The notes beneath the pieces were generated by a model. That model saw only the letters and a program-made list of their open reading frames with translations. It made no database searches and was not told the DNA's origin. The position numbers and the translations under genes were made by a program. This document shows positions 9,182 through 17,089 of a DNA stretch of 64,000 nucleotides, piece by piece. Source of the DNA: Carbonatibacter sp965199245 (GTDB lineage: Bacteria > Pseudomonadota > Alphaproteobacteria > Kiloniellales > Kiloniellaceae); NCBI GenBank assembly GCA_965199245.1, contig CBDAQP010000001.1, positions 62,001-126,000 on the forward strand, read 5' to 3'. Position 1 is the stretch's first letter. Each line of letters begins with the position of its first letter.

Positions 9182-9517
9182 TTGGATATCAGTTTTCGCA
9201 CCCGCAAGCTTGAAAAGACATTCAACGCACTCGTCGGCCTCCAAAAGGCTTACGGTGCCCAAATGGCCAAAGCGATCACGAAAAGAATGGCGGTTCTAAA
9301 AAATGCCCGCCATTTAGGACTGGTGCCGACGACCAAACCGGAAAGGCGGCATCAGCTTGGCGGAGACAGAGATGAGCAATTCGCTGTGGATCTTGTCCAT
9401 CCACATCGGCTCGTATTTGAACCAAACCACGACCCGCTTCAGCGCAAAGACGATGAAGGAGTCGATTTGGAACAGGTGACAGCGATCAAAATTTTGGAAG
9501 TGATCGACTATCACTGA
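9182..9517 (+). CDS. higB: HigB-type toxin (RelE/ParE superfamily, plasmid-killer family)
   Basis: A 111-residue protein matching the HigB/plasmid maintenance killer family: SFRTRKLEKTFN at the start, RMAVLKNARHLGLVP, a PERRHQLGGDRDEQFAVDLVHPHRL core and a C-terminal TAIKILEVIDYH. Family members cleave mRNA on the ribosome and are neutralised by a downstream HigA antitoxin. The start is TTG at 9182 with only a weak upstream purine tract, and no better start is in frame. The toxin gene precedes the antitoxin gene by 14 bases, which is the reversed order typical of higBA. A GGAGGAG ribosome-binding site for the next gene sits between them. Confidence 0.85.
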   Translation: MDISFRTRKLEKTFNALVGLQKAYGAQMAKAITKRMAVLKNARHLGLVPTTKPERRHQLGGDRDEQFAVDLVHPHRLVFEPNHDPLQRKDDEGVDLEQVTAIKILEVIDYH

Positions 9518-9531
9518 AGGAGGAGAGAAAG

Positions 9532-10617
9532 ATGGCTGCCGAATTAAACCGGTTTAATCCTGATTATGCCTTTCCACCCGGCTGGATACTTGAAGAGCGT
9601 CTGGAGGTTCATAGGATCTCTCACGCCGAGTTTGCCCGTCGCTGTGGTCGCTCCCCCAAGCTGATTAGTGAAATCATTTCGGGGAAGGCCCCGCTGGAAC
9701 CGGAGACGGCTCTGCAGTTTGAAAAGGTTCTGGGAGTTGATGCAAGTATTTGGCTTGGTATCGAAACGGACTATCAGCTCCATCGGGCTCGCGAAATTGA
9801 AGCTGAAGAAGTTGCTAAAAAGGCAGGGTGGGTGACGGCGTTCCCTGTAAATGACCTGGTTAAGAGGGGGTGTTTTCAGAAGCCGGATTCCGAAGGCGAT
9901 GCAATGTCCAAGTTGCTCGCTTTCTTTGGAGTAGGATCTGTTGATGCCTGGGGCGTTCGATACAGTGCCGCAAATGTAGCCTATCGGCATTCTCAGGCCT
10001 TTGATAGTAGCGAGAAAGCTCTGGCTACTTGGCTGCGTTTGGGAGAGCTCAAGGCAGAGCAGCAAGAATGCGCTGACTACAATGAGGCTAAATTCAAACA
10101 AGCTGTTCGAGAAATTAGAGGGCTTACTTGCACTCCTATCAATGATGCCCTCGAAAGAGCAACGGAGCTCTGCAACGAAGCGGGTGTGGCACTCGCGGTT
10201 GTTCGACCGTTCCCCGAGACGGCATTGAGTGGTGCTGCTTGGTGGATCAATCCAAGAAGGCCCATTATTCAGCTTAGTGCTCGGCACAGATCCGATGATC
10301 ATCTCTGGTTTAGCTTTTTCCACGAGGCAGCACATATCTTACTGCATAGTAAGAAAAGCATCTTCGTCGACGGGAGAAAAGGAGATGGCGGTGATTTTGA
10401 GGAGGAAGCAAATGAATGGGCTGCGAATGTGCTAGTGCCTAAAAAGGCGTGGGCAAGCTTCGTGTCAGGATCTCCAAACAGTGAGAGGGCTGTTCGTACT
10501 TTTGCCGAACAACAGGGAATTGCGCCAGGCATCATTGTCGGTATGCTCCAGCATAAGGGGCACTTGCCATGGGGGCATCTCAACAAGCTAAAAATCAGAT
10601 ATAAATGGGGGGGCTGA
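9532..10617 (+). CDS. higA: HigA-type antitoxin fused to ImmA/IrrE zinc metallopeptidase
   Basis: 361 residues with two modules. Residues about 12-85 are a HigA-style Xre helix-turn-helix (GWILEERLEVHRISHAEFARR, then PKLISEIISGKAPLEPETALQFEKVLG), which should bind DNA and the toxin. Residues about 200-350 are an ImmA/IrrE (DUF955) peptidase with HEAAHILLH as the HExxH zinc motif and a downstream Glu in FEEEANEWAANVLVP as third ligand. Such fusions are known for HigA-like antitoxins; by analogy the peptidase may turn over the antitoxin or a partner, but no substrate can be read here. It sits directly after the toxin gene with a strong GGAGGAG site, as one operon. Confidence 0.88.
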   Translation: MAAELNRFNPDYAFPPGWILEERLEVHRISHAEFARRCGRSPKLISEIISGKAPLEPETALQFEKVLGVDASIWLGIETDYQLHRAREIEAEEVAKKAGWVTAFPVNDLVKRGCFQKPDSEGDAMSKLLAFFGVGSVDAWGVRYSAANVAYRHSQAFDSSEKALATWLRLGELKAEQQECADYNEAKFKQAVREIRGLTCTPINDALERATELCNEAGVALAVVRPFPETALSGAAWWINPRRPIIQLSARHRSDDHLWFSFFHEAAHILLHSKKSIFVDGRKGDGGDFEEEANEWAANVLVPKKAWASFVSGSPNSERAVRTFAEQQGIAPGIIVGMLQHKGHLPWGHLNKLKIRYKWGG

Positions 10618-11030
10618 TGCCTCGAATTCTCGAGTGATTATCCAATGGATTGCGATGGAGTAAATTTAACCAATGGAATCACTATGGAGTCATGAGGGCA
10701 CGAAATGTTGAGTATTGCTGCGAAATCGTGAGGAATTGCCAAATCACATAAGGTTTTGATATGTTGTGCTATATCGAAGATGTGCGAAAAGTAGAGCGTA
10801 CCAGAGCATACTACATATTGTGGCTCATAACCTGAAGGTCGCAGGTTCAAATCCTGTCCTCCATGTTTACGACAAGTTCCCTCCAGTGCCAATGGTTTAC
10901 CGCCCATAGATTTCCCGACGAGTCCATTATCCGGTTCTCATCGTAAGTTGGACAGAAAAATTTTAGGAAGACCTTGCCAGAGGCGCGTCTGTGACAGAAA
11001 ATCACAATTCTTAAACAGAGGAAATGCCTA
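10618..11030. other. Intergenic stretch with the right boundary of the island
   Basis: No gene is supported. Features seen: TGGAATCACTATGGAGTCAT and following bases (10674-10699), which match 8748-8773 with few differences; AGTAGAGCG directly followed by TACCAGAGC (10790-10807), blocks that also occur at 8870-8909 but separated there by about 21 bases; and the tRNA-fMet 3' half at 10822-10863. The rest up to mobB (from about 10870) shows nothing notable. Confidence 0.5.
10822..10863 (+). repeat. 3' half of an initiator tRNA-Met gene (right attachment-site-like copy)
   Basis: The segment begins at the anticodon arm (GGCTCATAACCTG, anticodon CAT) and continues through the variable loop (AAGGTC) and T arm (GCAGG-TTCAAAT-CCTGT) into TCCTCCA. 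The 5' half (acceptor, D arm) is missing: the upstream bases (TACTACATATT) cannot pair as a tRNA. It is therefore not a functional tRNA. A 3'-half duplicate is what integrases leave at the far end of an element inserted in a tRNA gene. Confidence 0.8.
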
Positions 11031-11570
11031 ATGAGCGATCAAGTGGAGCAAAAGCTTCTCGGTTTTGCGGGGTGGAGTGGGAGCGGTAAAACAACACTGC
11101 TGGCTCATTTGATCCCTGCTTTGAAGAAAAGGGGCCTGAGGCTTTCAACGATCAAACACGCCCACCATGCCTTTGATCTTGACCAACCCGGCAAGGATTC
11201 GTGGAAACACCGCCAAGCCGGGGCGACAGAGGTACTGATTTCATCGCAAAAACGATGGGCCTTGTTGCACGAGCTGGGCAACAAGCAGGAACCCCAACTT
11301 CGCGACCTCCTGCCCAAAATGGCCCCGGTTGATCTCATCCTTGTCGAAGGCTTCAAACGCGACAATCACCCGAAAATTGAAATTTTTCGCTCCACAGTCA
11401 GCAAGCCCCTGCTCTATCACAATGATCCCGCCATTATCGCGGTGGCAACAGAGGATCACAACTGCCCCGAATTGACAGACTGCCCCTTGCCACTTTTGAA
11501 CCTTGATGATCCAGAGGCTCTTGCCGATTTTATTCTGACCCATCTTGACCGACTTGTTCTCACGAATTGA
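11031..11570 (+). CDS. mobB: Molybdopterin-guanine dinucleotide biosynthesis adaptor MobB
   Basis: A 179-residue P-loop GTPase-like protein that assists attachment of GMP to molybdopterin. The Walker A GWSGSGKTT is at residues 14-22, followed by the MobB-typical KHAHHAFDLDQPGKDSWKHR stretch and a DLILVEGFKRD segment around residue 101. The ATG is preceded by AGAGGAAATGCCTA. It opens a tight plus-strand operon mobB-moeA-moaD-moaE devoted to molybdenum cofactor assembly; mobA itself is not in the window. Confidence 0.93.
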   Translation: MSDQVEQKLLGFAGWSGSGKTTLLAHLIPALKKRGLRLSTIKHAHHAFDLDQPGKDSWKHRQAGATEVLISSQKRWALLHELGNKQEPQLRDLLPKMAPVDLILVEGFKRDNHPKIEIFRSTVSKPLLYHNDPAIIAVATEDHNCPELTDCPLPLLNLDDPEALADFILTHLDRLVLTN

Positions 11571-11582
11571 AATATAACTGAT

Positions 11583-12848
11583 ATGGCACAGCTTTCAGAT
11601 GATTGTTTTGCCCACGGCGGCAGGTTCATGACCATCGAAAAAGCGTTGGCTCTGCTCTACAGCCGAACCTCTTGTCTGGTCACAGTGCAAGACTGTTTGC
11701 TGCCCGATGCACGCGGGCGGATTGTGGCGGCGAATATTTTCGCGCCTCTTTCAGTGCCCCCACACCCCAATTCTGCAGTTGATGGCTATGCGGTGGCATT
11801 CGATGACCTGTCGCCGGATGATGTAACCCGTTTGAGGATTAGCGGGCGGCTGGCGGCAGGCCAAAAACCCGCCGAACACTACGCGGCAGGAACCGCCCTG
11901 CGAATCTTGACCGGGGCCATTCTCCCCCAAGGGTTCGATACCATTTTTATGCAGGAAGACTGCACAGAAGACGGAGAGGCTGTGATCCTGCCTGCGGGCT
12001 TGGGCAAGGGGGCAAACACCCGCGCTATCGGCGAAGACATCACAAGGGGCGAACTGTTATTCACCGCAGGCCACCGCCTGCGGAGCGTTGATCTGGGGTT
12101 GTTGGCTTCGGTCGGGATAAATAGCGTTTCAGTCTATCGCCCGCTGAAAATCGCGCTCTTTTCCACAGGGAATGAGCTTTGTGATCCCTTACAAGTCAGC
12201 GCACCGCTTGCCGTGGGGAAAATTTTTGACGCCAACCGCTATAGCCTGACGGGACTTTTGGCCGGGCGGGGCATCACGGTCACAGACCTCGGCATTCTGC
12301 CTGATGACCTCAAAACCATTACTGCGACCCTGAAAGAAGCCGCCACAGATCATGATCTGGTCATGAGCTCTGGTGGGGTGTCGGTGGGGGAAGAAGATCA
12401 TGTCAAAAGGGCGGTTCAAGACCTCGGCTCCCTTCATGCCTGGCGGCTTGCCTTGAAACCGGGACGACCGATTGCCTTCGGACAGATCGGCACGACAGCC
12501 TTTATCGGCATCCCCGGCAACCCTGTTGCTGTCGTCGTCGCCTTTTTGTCCGTCGTCTGGCCCTTTCTCTGTCATCTTTCCGGGCAAAACTTTCGCCCGC
12601 CTCAGTTTGAGCGGCTCAGGGTCGGGTTTTCCTATAAGAAAAAGAAAAACCGCCGAGAATGGCTACGCGTCACCCGGCAACAGAACGGGATCGGGGGTCA
12701 CGAACTGGTCAAATATCCACGCGATGGGGCGGGCGTCTTGTCATCCGTTTGTTTTTCGGATGGCGTGATTGAACTGTGTGAGGACACAACAGACGTGAAC
12801 GCGGGAGACCACGTTAATTTTATATCTTTTCAGGAGCTCGGACTATGA
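11583..12848 (+). CDS. moeA: Molybdopterin molybdenumtransferase MoeA
   Basis: Inserts molybdate into adenylylated molybdopterin. The hallmark PPHPNSAVDGYA is present, with the GEDITRGE and KIALFSTGNEL segments, SSGGVSVGEEDHVK, the KPGRP loop and GIPGNPVAV near residue 310. The frame opens at 11583 (421 residues). A second ATG at 11628 after GGCGGCAGG gives a start (MTIEKALALL) that fits the family better, so the first 15 residues are doubtful. The stop overlaps the moaD ATG (ATGA at 12845-12848). Confidence 0.93.
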   Translation: MAQLSDDCFAHGGRFMTIEKALALLYSRTSCLVTVQDCLLPDARGRIVAANIFAPLSVPPHPNSAVDGYAVAFDDLSPDDVTRLRISGRLAAGQKPAEHYAAGTALRILTGAILPQGFDTIFMQEDCTEDGEAVILPAGLGKGANTRAIGEDITRGELLFTAGHRLRSVDLGLLASVGINSVSVYRPLKIALFSTGNELCDPLQVSAPLAVGKIFDANRYSLTGLLAGRGITVTDLGILPDDLKTITATLKEAATDHDLVMSSGGVSVGEEDHVKRAVQDLGSLHAWRLALKPGRPIAFGQIGTTAFIGIPGNPVAVVVAFLSVVWPFLCHLSGQNFRPPQFERLRVGFSYKKKKNRREWLRVTRQQNGIGGHELVKYPRDGAGVLSSVCFSDGVIELCEDTTDVNAGDHVNFISFQELGL

Positions 12849-13099
12849 AAATTCTCTACTTTGCGTGGGTGCGTACAACAATCGGCAAGGGCGCGGACGA
12901 ACTTGACCACAAACCAGAGGGCGTTGAGAGCATTTCTGATCTTTTTGACTGGCTGTCACAACAAGGCGACGGCTATCGAAAGGCTCTGGACAAGCGCGCG
13001 CGTGTGCGTGTGGCCATTAACCAAAACTTTGCAACCCTGGACGATTTGATTAGCGACGGTGATGAAATTGCCCTCTTCCCCCCCGTCACAGGCGGATAA
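12845..13099 (+). CDS. moaD: Molybdopterin synthase sulfur carrier subunit MoaD
   Basis: An 84-residue ubiquitin-fold protein ending in the required Gly-Gly (PPVTGG), which becomes the thiocarboxylate that donates sulfur to precursor Z (cPMP). It starts inside the moeA stop codon and is followed after 4 bases by moaE, its partner subunit. Length and C-terminus are those of the family. Confidence 0.93.
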   Translation: MKILYFAWVRTTIGKGADELDHKPEGVESISDLFDWLSQQGDGYRKALDKRARVRVAINQNFATLDDLISDGDEIALFPPVTGG

Positions 13100-13103
13100 C
13101 ACC

Positions 13104-13565
13104 ATGGTATTCAAACGGCTGTCGGTTCAAAAACAGGACTTTGACCCCGGCGCAGAGATCAGGGCCATGACCACAGGGCGCACCGACATTGGCGCGGTCT
13201 GTCAATTTACAGGACTGGTGCGCGGGGACAGGGATACTGTCGCTATGACCCTGGAACACTATCCGGGGATGACAGAAAAACAGCTCCGCGTCTTGATAGA
13301 TGATGCCTGTACGCGCTGGTCGTTGACGGGCTGTTGTCTCATTCATCGCTATGGGCGACTTGTCCCCGGGGATCAAATTGTTTTGGTCATTACAACCAGC
13401 CCCCATCGCGACGCGGCCTTCGACAGCTGTCACTTTCTGATGGACTGGCTCAAAACACAGGCCCCCTTTTGGAAGTGCGAAGAAACCAGCCAGGGCGATA
13501 AAAAATGGGTCGAGTCCCGCGACACAGATACCGTCGCCGCCCGCCGTTGGATCACAAAGGATTGA
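13104..13565 (+). CDS. moaE: Molybdopterin synthase catalytic subunit MoaE
   Basis: Converts cyclic pyranopterin monophosphate to molybdopterin using MoaD thiocarboxylate. 153 residues with GAVCQFTGLVRG (30-41), LEHYPGM (50-56), HRYGRLVPGDQIVLV (81-95), SPHRDAAF (99-106), APFWKCEE (120-127) and KKWVESRD (133-140), which hold the conserved Arg, His and Lys residues of the active site. The ATG at 13104 is used because AGGCGG, overlapping the end of moaD, lies about 8 bases upstream. It ends convergently to the SleB-type gene, 26 bases away. Confidence 0.93.
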   Translation: MVFKRLSVQKQDFDPGAEIRAMTTGRTDIGAVCQFTGLVRGDRDTVAMTLEHYPGMTEKQLRVLIDDACTRWSLTGCCLIHRYGRLVPGDQIVLVITTSPHRDAAFDSCHFLMDWLKTQAPFWKCEETSQGDKKWVESRDTDTVAARRWITKD

Positions 13566-13591
13566 TCGCCAGAAATTGAGCGTCATATAGC

Positions 13592-14317
13592 CTATGACGG
13601 CAGACGCGCGACGCGTCGGCGGTCGGGTTCGCGATAAAAAATATGCCGCCCGATTTTTGGCCCGCGTTCAAAGGCATTGCGCCATTTCGGACGGGCATAG
13701 TCGGCATGATACCACAAGGCCCCCCCTGTCAGATCAGAGGATAGATTCCAAAACACCAGGCGCGCCATATCCCGCGACCTGTCCCATGAGGCCTGATCCG
13801 AAATAGTTTCCCGCAGTCCATCGCACCACCACGAAAACTGGCAACGATTACGCCGCGTTCCTCCCTGTTTCACAACACCGCAAACCGTATCCGGAAAACG
13901 CGCACTCGCCACGCGATTCATCACCACATGACCAACGGCCCGCATACCCGACAGGCTTTCCCCCCGGGCTTCGAAATAGAGATTTTCCGCCATACACTGG
14001 AGTTCTTCTTGCAGGTTGGCCCGGGTCGGCATCCGGCGGACAAGCTCTGTTTCCACCCCGAACGAAGACACCAGATGTTGCACAGAAGGAGGACGGACAA
14101 AAATATCCGCATCCTGTTGCACCCGCGCGGGGGAAATCCACGGCGAAATAGCCCCCAGAGAGACAAAAAGCGCAACACAGGCCGCACAAAGACCAAACCA
14201 GCCCCCGCGCCCCAAACGGCACAGACCATCAAAGGCACGGAAAAAAGAAACACGCAAAAAGAGGGCAACGGAAAGAAAAATGCCGGAAAAAAGAGCAGCT
14301 GTTTCTTTGCGAGACAT
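13592..14317 (-). CDS. SleB-type cell wall hydrolase, membrane anchored
   Basis: A 241-residue protein with a long hydrophobic N-terminal region (two likely segments at about 8-28 and 38-58) followed from about residue 100 by a Hydrolase_2/SleB domain: ENLYFEARGES with the presumed catalytic Glu, MRAVGHVVMNRV, ARFPDTVCGVV and TGGALWYHA. Members cleave peptidoglycan glycan strands (lytic transglycosylase-like). The ATG at 14317 follows GGGAGAG by about 9 bases; an upstream in-frame extension would overlap glcF. It lies downstream of glcF on the same strand, 130 bases away, and may be read with it. Confidence 0.82.
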   Translation of the reverse strand: MSRKETAALFSGIFLSVALFLRVSFFRAFDGLCRLGRGGWFGLCAACVALFVSLGAISPWISPARVQQDADIFVRPPSVQHLVSSFGVETELVRRMPTRANLQEELQCMAENLYFEARGESLSGMRAVGHVVMNRVASARFPDTVCGVVKQGGTRRNRCQFSWWCDGLRETISDQASWDRSRDMARLVFWNLSSDLTGGALWYHADYARPKWRNAFERGPKIGRHIFYREPDRRRVARLPS

Positions 14318-14447
14318 GAGGCTGTCTCTCCCAAAAATGAGACCGGACAAGATATCACAACACCATCGTTCTACGCACAAAAAGGATACGACGTCAATTT
14401 CTTTTACAAATTGTTCATAATTTGAGGCCGTTCGCCCCCGACGCGGA

Positions 14448-15785
14448 TTAAGACAACGTTTGACGCAAAACACCAAGGCTGTCAGGCGCAGGGCCGCCCG
14501 TCATCCAATCCAACAGTTCAACAATATGGACAACTGGACGCGCTGTTCCACCTCCAATCCAGGTCAAACAGCCCACATTCGACGTGACGACAAGTTCTGC
14601 GCCTGTGTCCTCCAGGCTATTGACCTTGCGCGTGCGGAGCTTTTGCGCCAATTCGGGGTTCATGATATTCCACGTTCCCGCTGATCCACAGCAGAGATCA
14701 CGTTGCACGGGTTCACGCACGTCAAGCCCCACGGCCTCAATCAGCTTTTGCGGTTGCCATGTAACCTTTTGGCCATGTTGCAGGGAACAGGGCAGATGAC
14801 AGGCCACAGAACCCAGCGCAGACCTCAAGGGATCGCTTTGGCTTTTTCTGGCTTGCTGTGCAAGGGTCGCCAGCGTTTCTGACTCGCCCAGTAAAAATTC
14901 CGTAATATCGCGCACCAGGGCCGCTGTTTCTGCAGCCGCCGTGTCGGTATCATGACGCAACAGATGTCCATAGTCTTTCAAGGTCGTCCCACAGCCGGAA
15001 GCAGTGGCAACAATCGCCGTGACCTCGCCTTCCTGACGGGCGGCGGCCCAGGCCCGCACATTGCGCCTGGCCTTTTGGCGCGCCGCATCCTCCCGCCCCA
15101 TGTGGAGTTCGAGCGACCCGCAACAGCTTTCCTGTGCCATGACGCTGACCGCATAGCCCAGCCTATTCAGCAAGCGCACCGTCGCCTCGTTGGTTTCGGG
15201 GGTAAGAACCTGTTGAACGCAACCCCTGGGCAAGATAACACGCCCCTTTTTGGCCCGACCATAGCGGCCCGGATCGTTCACCCTGCTCACAGGGGAGAGT
15301 CGGCGTGGAATAAGGCCCAGCATGGCCCGAAAACGCCCCCGCGCAAAGGGCCGGATCACAGGCACGAAAAAAGAACCAGCCACCATCGCCGCCCGAAAAA
15401 GCCAGGGACGCGTCATCAGGATGACCAAAATGTTTCGGAAGATTTGCTCACGCACAGGGCGCAGGCCGGACTCTTCGATCCGGGTGCGGGCCTCGTCAAC
15501 AAGGTGCATGTAATCAACACCCGATGGACAGGTTGTCATACAGGACAAACAGGACAAACAGCGGTCAATGTGCTGGATAAAACCTGTGGTCACGTTGCGC
15601 TCTTGTTCTAAAAGCGTCTTGGTCTGATAAATCCGCCCACGCGGACTATCGCGCTCATCGCCCAAAAGCTGATAGGTCGGACAGGTCGCCAGACAAAATC
15701 CGCAGTGGACGCAACGGCGGATAATTTGCTCTGCATTCTGGTTTCGCTCAACGCCAAGCTGTGCAAGACTGAAATTTGTTTGCAT
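14448..15785 (-). CDS. glcF: Glycolate oxidase iron-sulfur subunit GlcF
   Basis: The electron-transfer subunit of membrane-associated glycolate oxidase. 445 residues with two 4Fe-4S binding motifs in the N-terminal part: CVHCGFCLATCPTY (from residue 26) and CLSCLSCMTTCPSG (from residue 75). Two CCG-type cysteine-rich domains follow (SCCGSLELH, DLCCGSAGTW). It is the third gene of glcD-glcE-glcF on the minus strand, 20 bases behind glcE. The complex oxidises glycolate to glyoxylate, as in use of phytoplankton-derived glycolate or photorespiratory salvage. Confidence 0.95.
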   Translation of the reverse strand: MQTNFSLAQLGVERNQNAEQIIRRCVHCGFCLATCPTYQLLGDERDSPRGRIYQTKTLLEQERNVTTGFIQHIDRCLSCLSCMTTCPSGVDYMHLVDEARTRIEESGLRPVREQIFRNILVILMTRPWLFRAAMVAGSFFVPVIRPFARGRFRAMLGLIPRRLSPVSRVNDPGRYGRAKKGRVILPRGCVQQVLTPETNEATVRLLNRLGYAVSVMAQESCCGSLELHMGREDAARQKARRNVRAWAAARQEGEVTAIVATASGCGTTLKDYGHLLRHDTDTAAAETAALVRDITEFLLGESETLATLAQQARKSQSDPLRSALGSVACHLPCSLQHGQKVTWQPQKLIEAVGLDVREPVQRDLCCGSAGTWNIMNPELAQKLRTRKVNSLEDTGAELVVTSNVGCLTWIGGGTARPVVHIVELLDWMTGGPAPDSLGVLRQTLS

Positions 15786-15805
15786 TTCTCCCCCGCCTCC
15801 CCTTG

Positions 15806-17068
15806 TTAGGACGCCTCAAACAAACGTCCGGGATTTAAAATATTAGCAGGATCAAAATTATTCTTAATCCGCCGCGACAAGGCCTCTTCTCCTCGTGAGA
15901 GGGGATGAAAAACAGCCGCGCCCGTTCCGGTGAACATTGTCGCATGACCGCCCAAGGCCGTCACCGCTCCCCTAATCCGGCGCGCAAACTCAGCACAATC
16001 CGACTCCACACAAAAATGATGACCGGAACCGGGAACCCTGAGCCAAATCAACCCCCCGCCCCAATCGAACAAAAAAGCCGCCCCGCGCACCCACGCCGAC
16101 AGCTTGCGCACCAATCCTGCCGCCTGCGACGGCGCGACAGAAATCCGCCACAGCGCATCGCCCGCCTGCACAGCGTGACCGCCTTGGGCAATCTGCGCCC
16201 ACAGTGCCGCCGACTCCGCCCCCATCCAGCACTGCTGACACGACACAGGGGCATCCTGCCTGATGAGAGTCGCGAGGGACTGCACACGCTCCGTCACCGC
16301 ACGGTCATGTCCTTCTAATCGGACAACGGCAATCCACGGCTTGTCCCATTCACCCGGCAGGTGATCGCGTAAATCATCACGCAACATATCCACCGGAACA
16401 GCCGCCGCCGCCGAAACGGCAAAGGCAGACCCCAGAGCGGTTGCCAGCCGGGCAATCGCAATGTCGGGGTTGTCTGCCCCCATCAACAGGCTCTGCGCCG
16501 TCTTCATCCCCGGTTGCGTCCGCAGTGTCACCTCACTGAGGATGCTCAGCGTCCCATAAGACCCGCAAACCAGCTTCATCAGATCATAGCCCGTGACATT
16601 CTTGACAACTTTTCCCCCGGCTTTGTAGGTTTCCCCCCGCCCGGAAACAGCCTGAAATCCTAAAAGGTGATCACGTACCGCCCCGGCCGTCAAACGGCGT
16701 GGCCCGGACAGGTTACTACAGACCACCCCGCCCAGCGTCCCGACGACTGCCCCCTGCCCCCTGAGCCAGGGGGCGCAAACAACCGGCTCAAAACCCAGCT
16801 GTTGATCTGCAGCCTGCACAGCGTCCAGAATCTCGCACAGAGGCGTTCCGGCCCGGGCTGTCAGCACCATTTCATCCGGGTCATAATGGGTGAGACCAGA
16901 CAGAGCTGTCATCTCAACGCAAACATCCCCGCGTGCGGACACCGGACGATTATCGAGTTGCGCCTTGCTTCCCTGTGCCTTGATATTAAGAACCTCGCCC
17001 TCCCCGGCGGCCCACTGCACAAGGTCTTGAAGCTGTTGCACCGATTCAGGTTTAACGGATTTTGTCAT
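15806..17068 (-). CDS. glcE: Glycolate oxidase FAD-binding subunit GlcE
   Basis: 420 residues with an FAD_binding_4 domain (GTLGGVVCSNLSGPRR at about residue 110 and a KNVTGYDLMKLVCGSYG segment) and a short C-terminal region ending LNPGRLFEAS. GlcE pairs with GlcD in the oxidase. The ATG at 17068 is preferred over an in-frame TTG at 17080. It follows glcD by 21 bases. It is shorter than GlcD and lacks the second half of the FAD-oxidase C-terminal domain, as is normal for GlcE. Confidence 0.93.
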   Translation of the reverse strand: MTKSVKPESVQQLQDLVQWAAGEGEVLNIKAQGSKAQLDNRPVSARGDVCVEMTALSGLTHYDPDEMVLTARAGTPLCEILDAVQAADQQLGFEPVVCAPWLRGQGAVVGTLGGVVCSNLSGPRRLTAGAVRDHLLGFQAVSGRGETYKAGGKVVKNVTGYDLMKLVCGSYGTLSILSEVTLRTQPGMKTAQSLLMGADNPDIAIARLATALGSAFAVSAAAAVPVDMLRDDLRDHLPGEWDKPWIAVVRLEGHDRAVTERVQSLATLIRQDAPVSCQQCWMGAESAALWAQIAQGGHAVQAGDALWRISVAPSQAAGLVRKLSAWVRGAAFLFDWGGGLIWLRVPGSGHHFCVESDCAEFARRIRGAVTALGGHATMFTGTGAAVFHPLSRGEEALSRRIKNNFDPANILNPGRLFEAS

Positions 17069-17089
17069 AGTCCAGCCCAACGCAAGGGG

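Noticed and set aside
9544..10335. 263-codon minus-strand open frame opposite the antitoxin-protease gene
   Set aside because: Antisense to a well-supported gene with intact motifs; translation shows no family features.
10822..10863. A functional tRNA-Met gene
   Set aside because: Only the 3' half is present; the 5' acceptor strand, D arm and the 5' strand of the anticodon stem cannot be formed from the upstream sequence.
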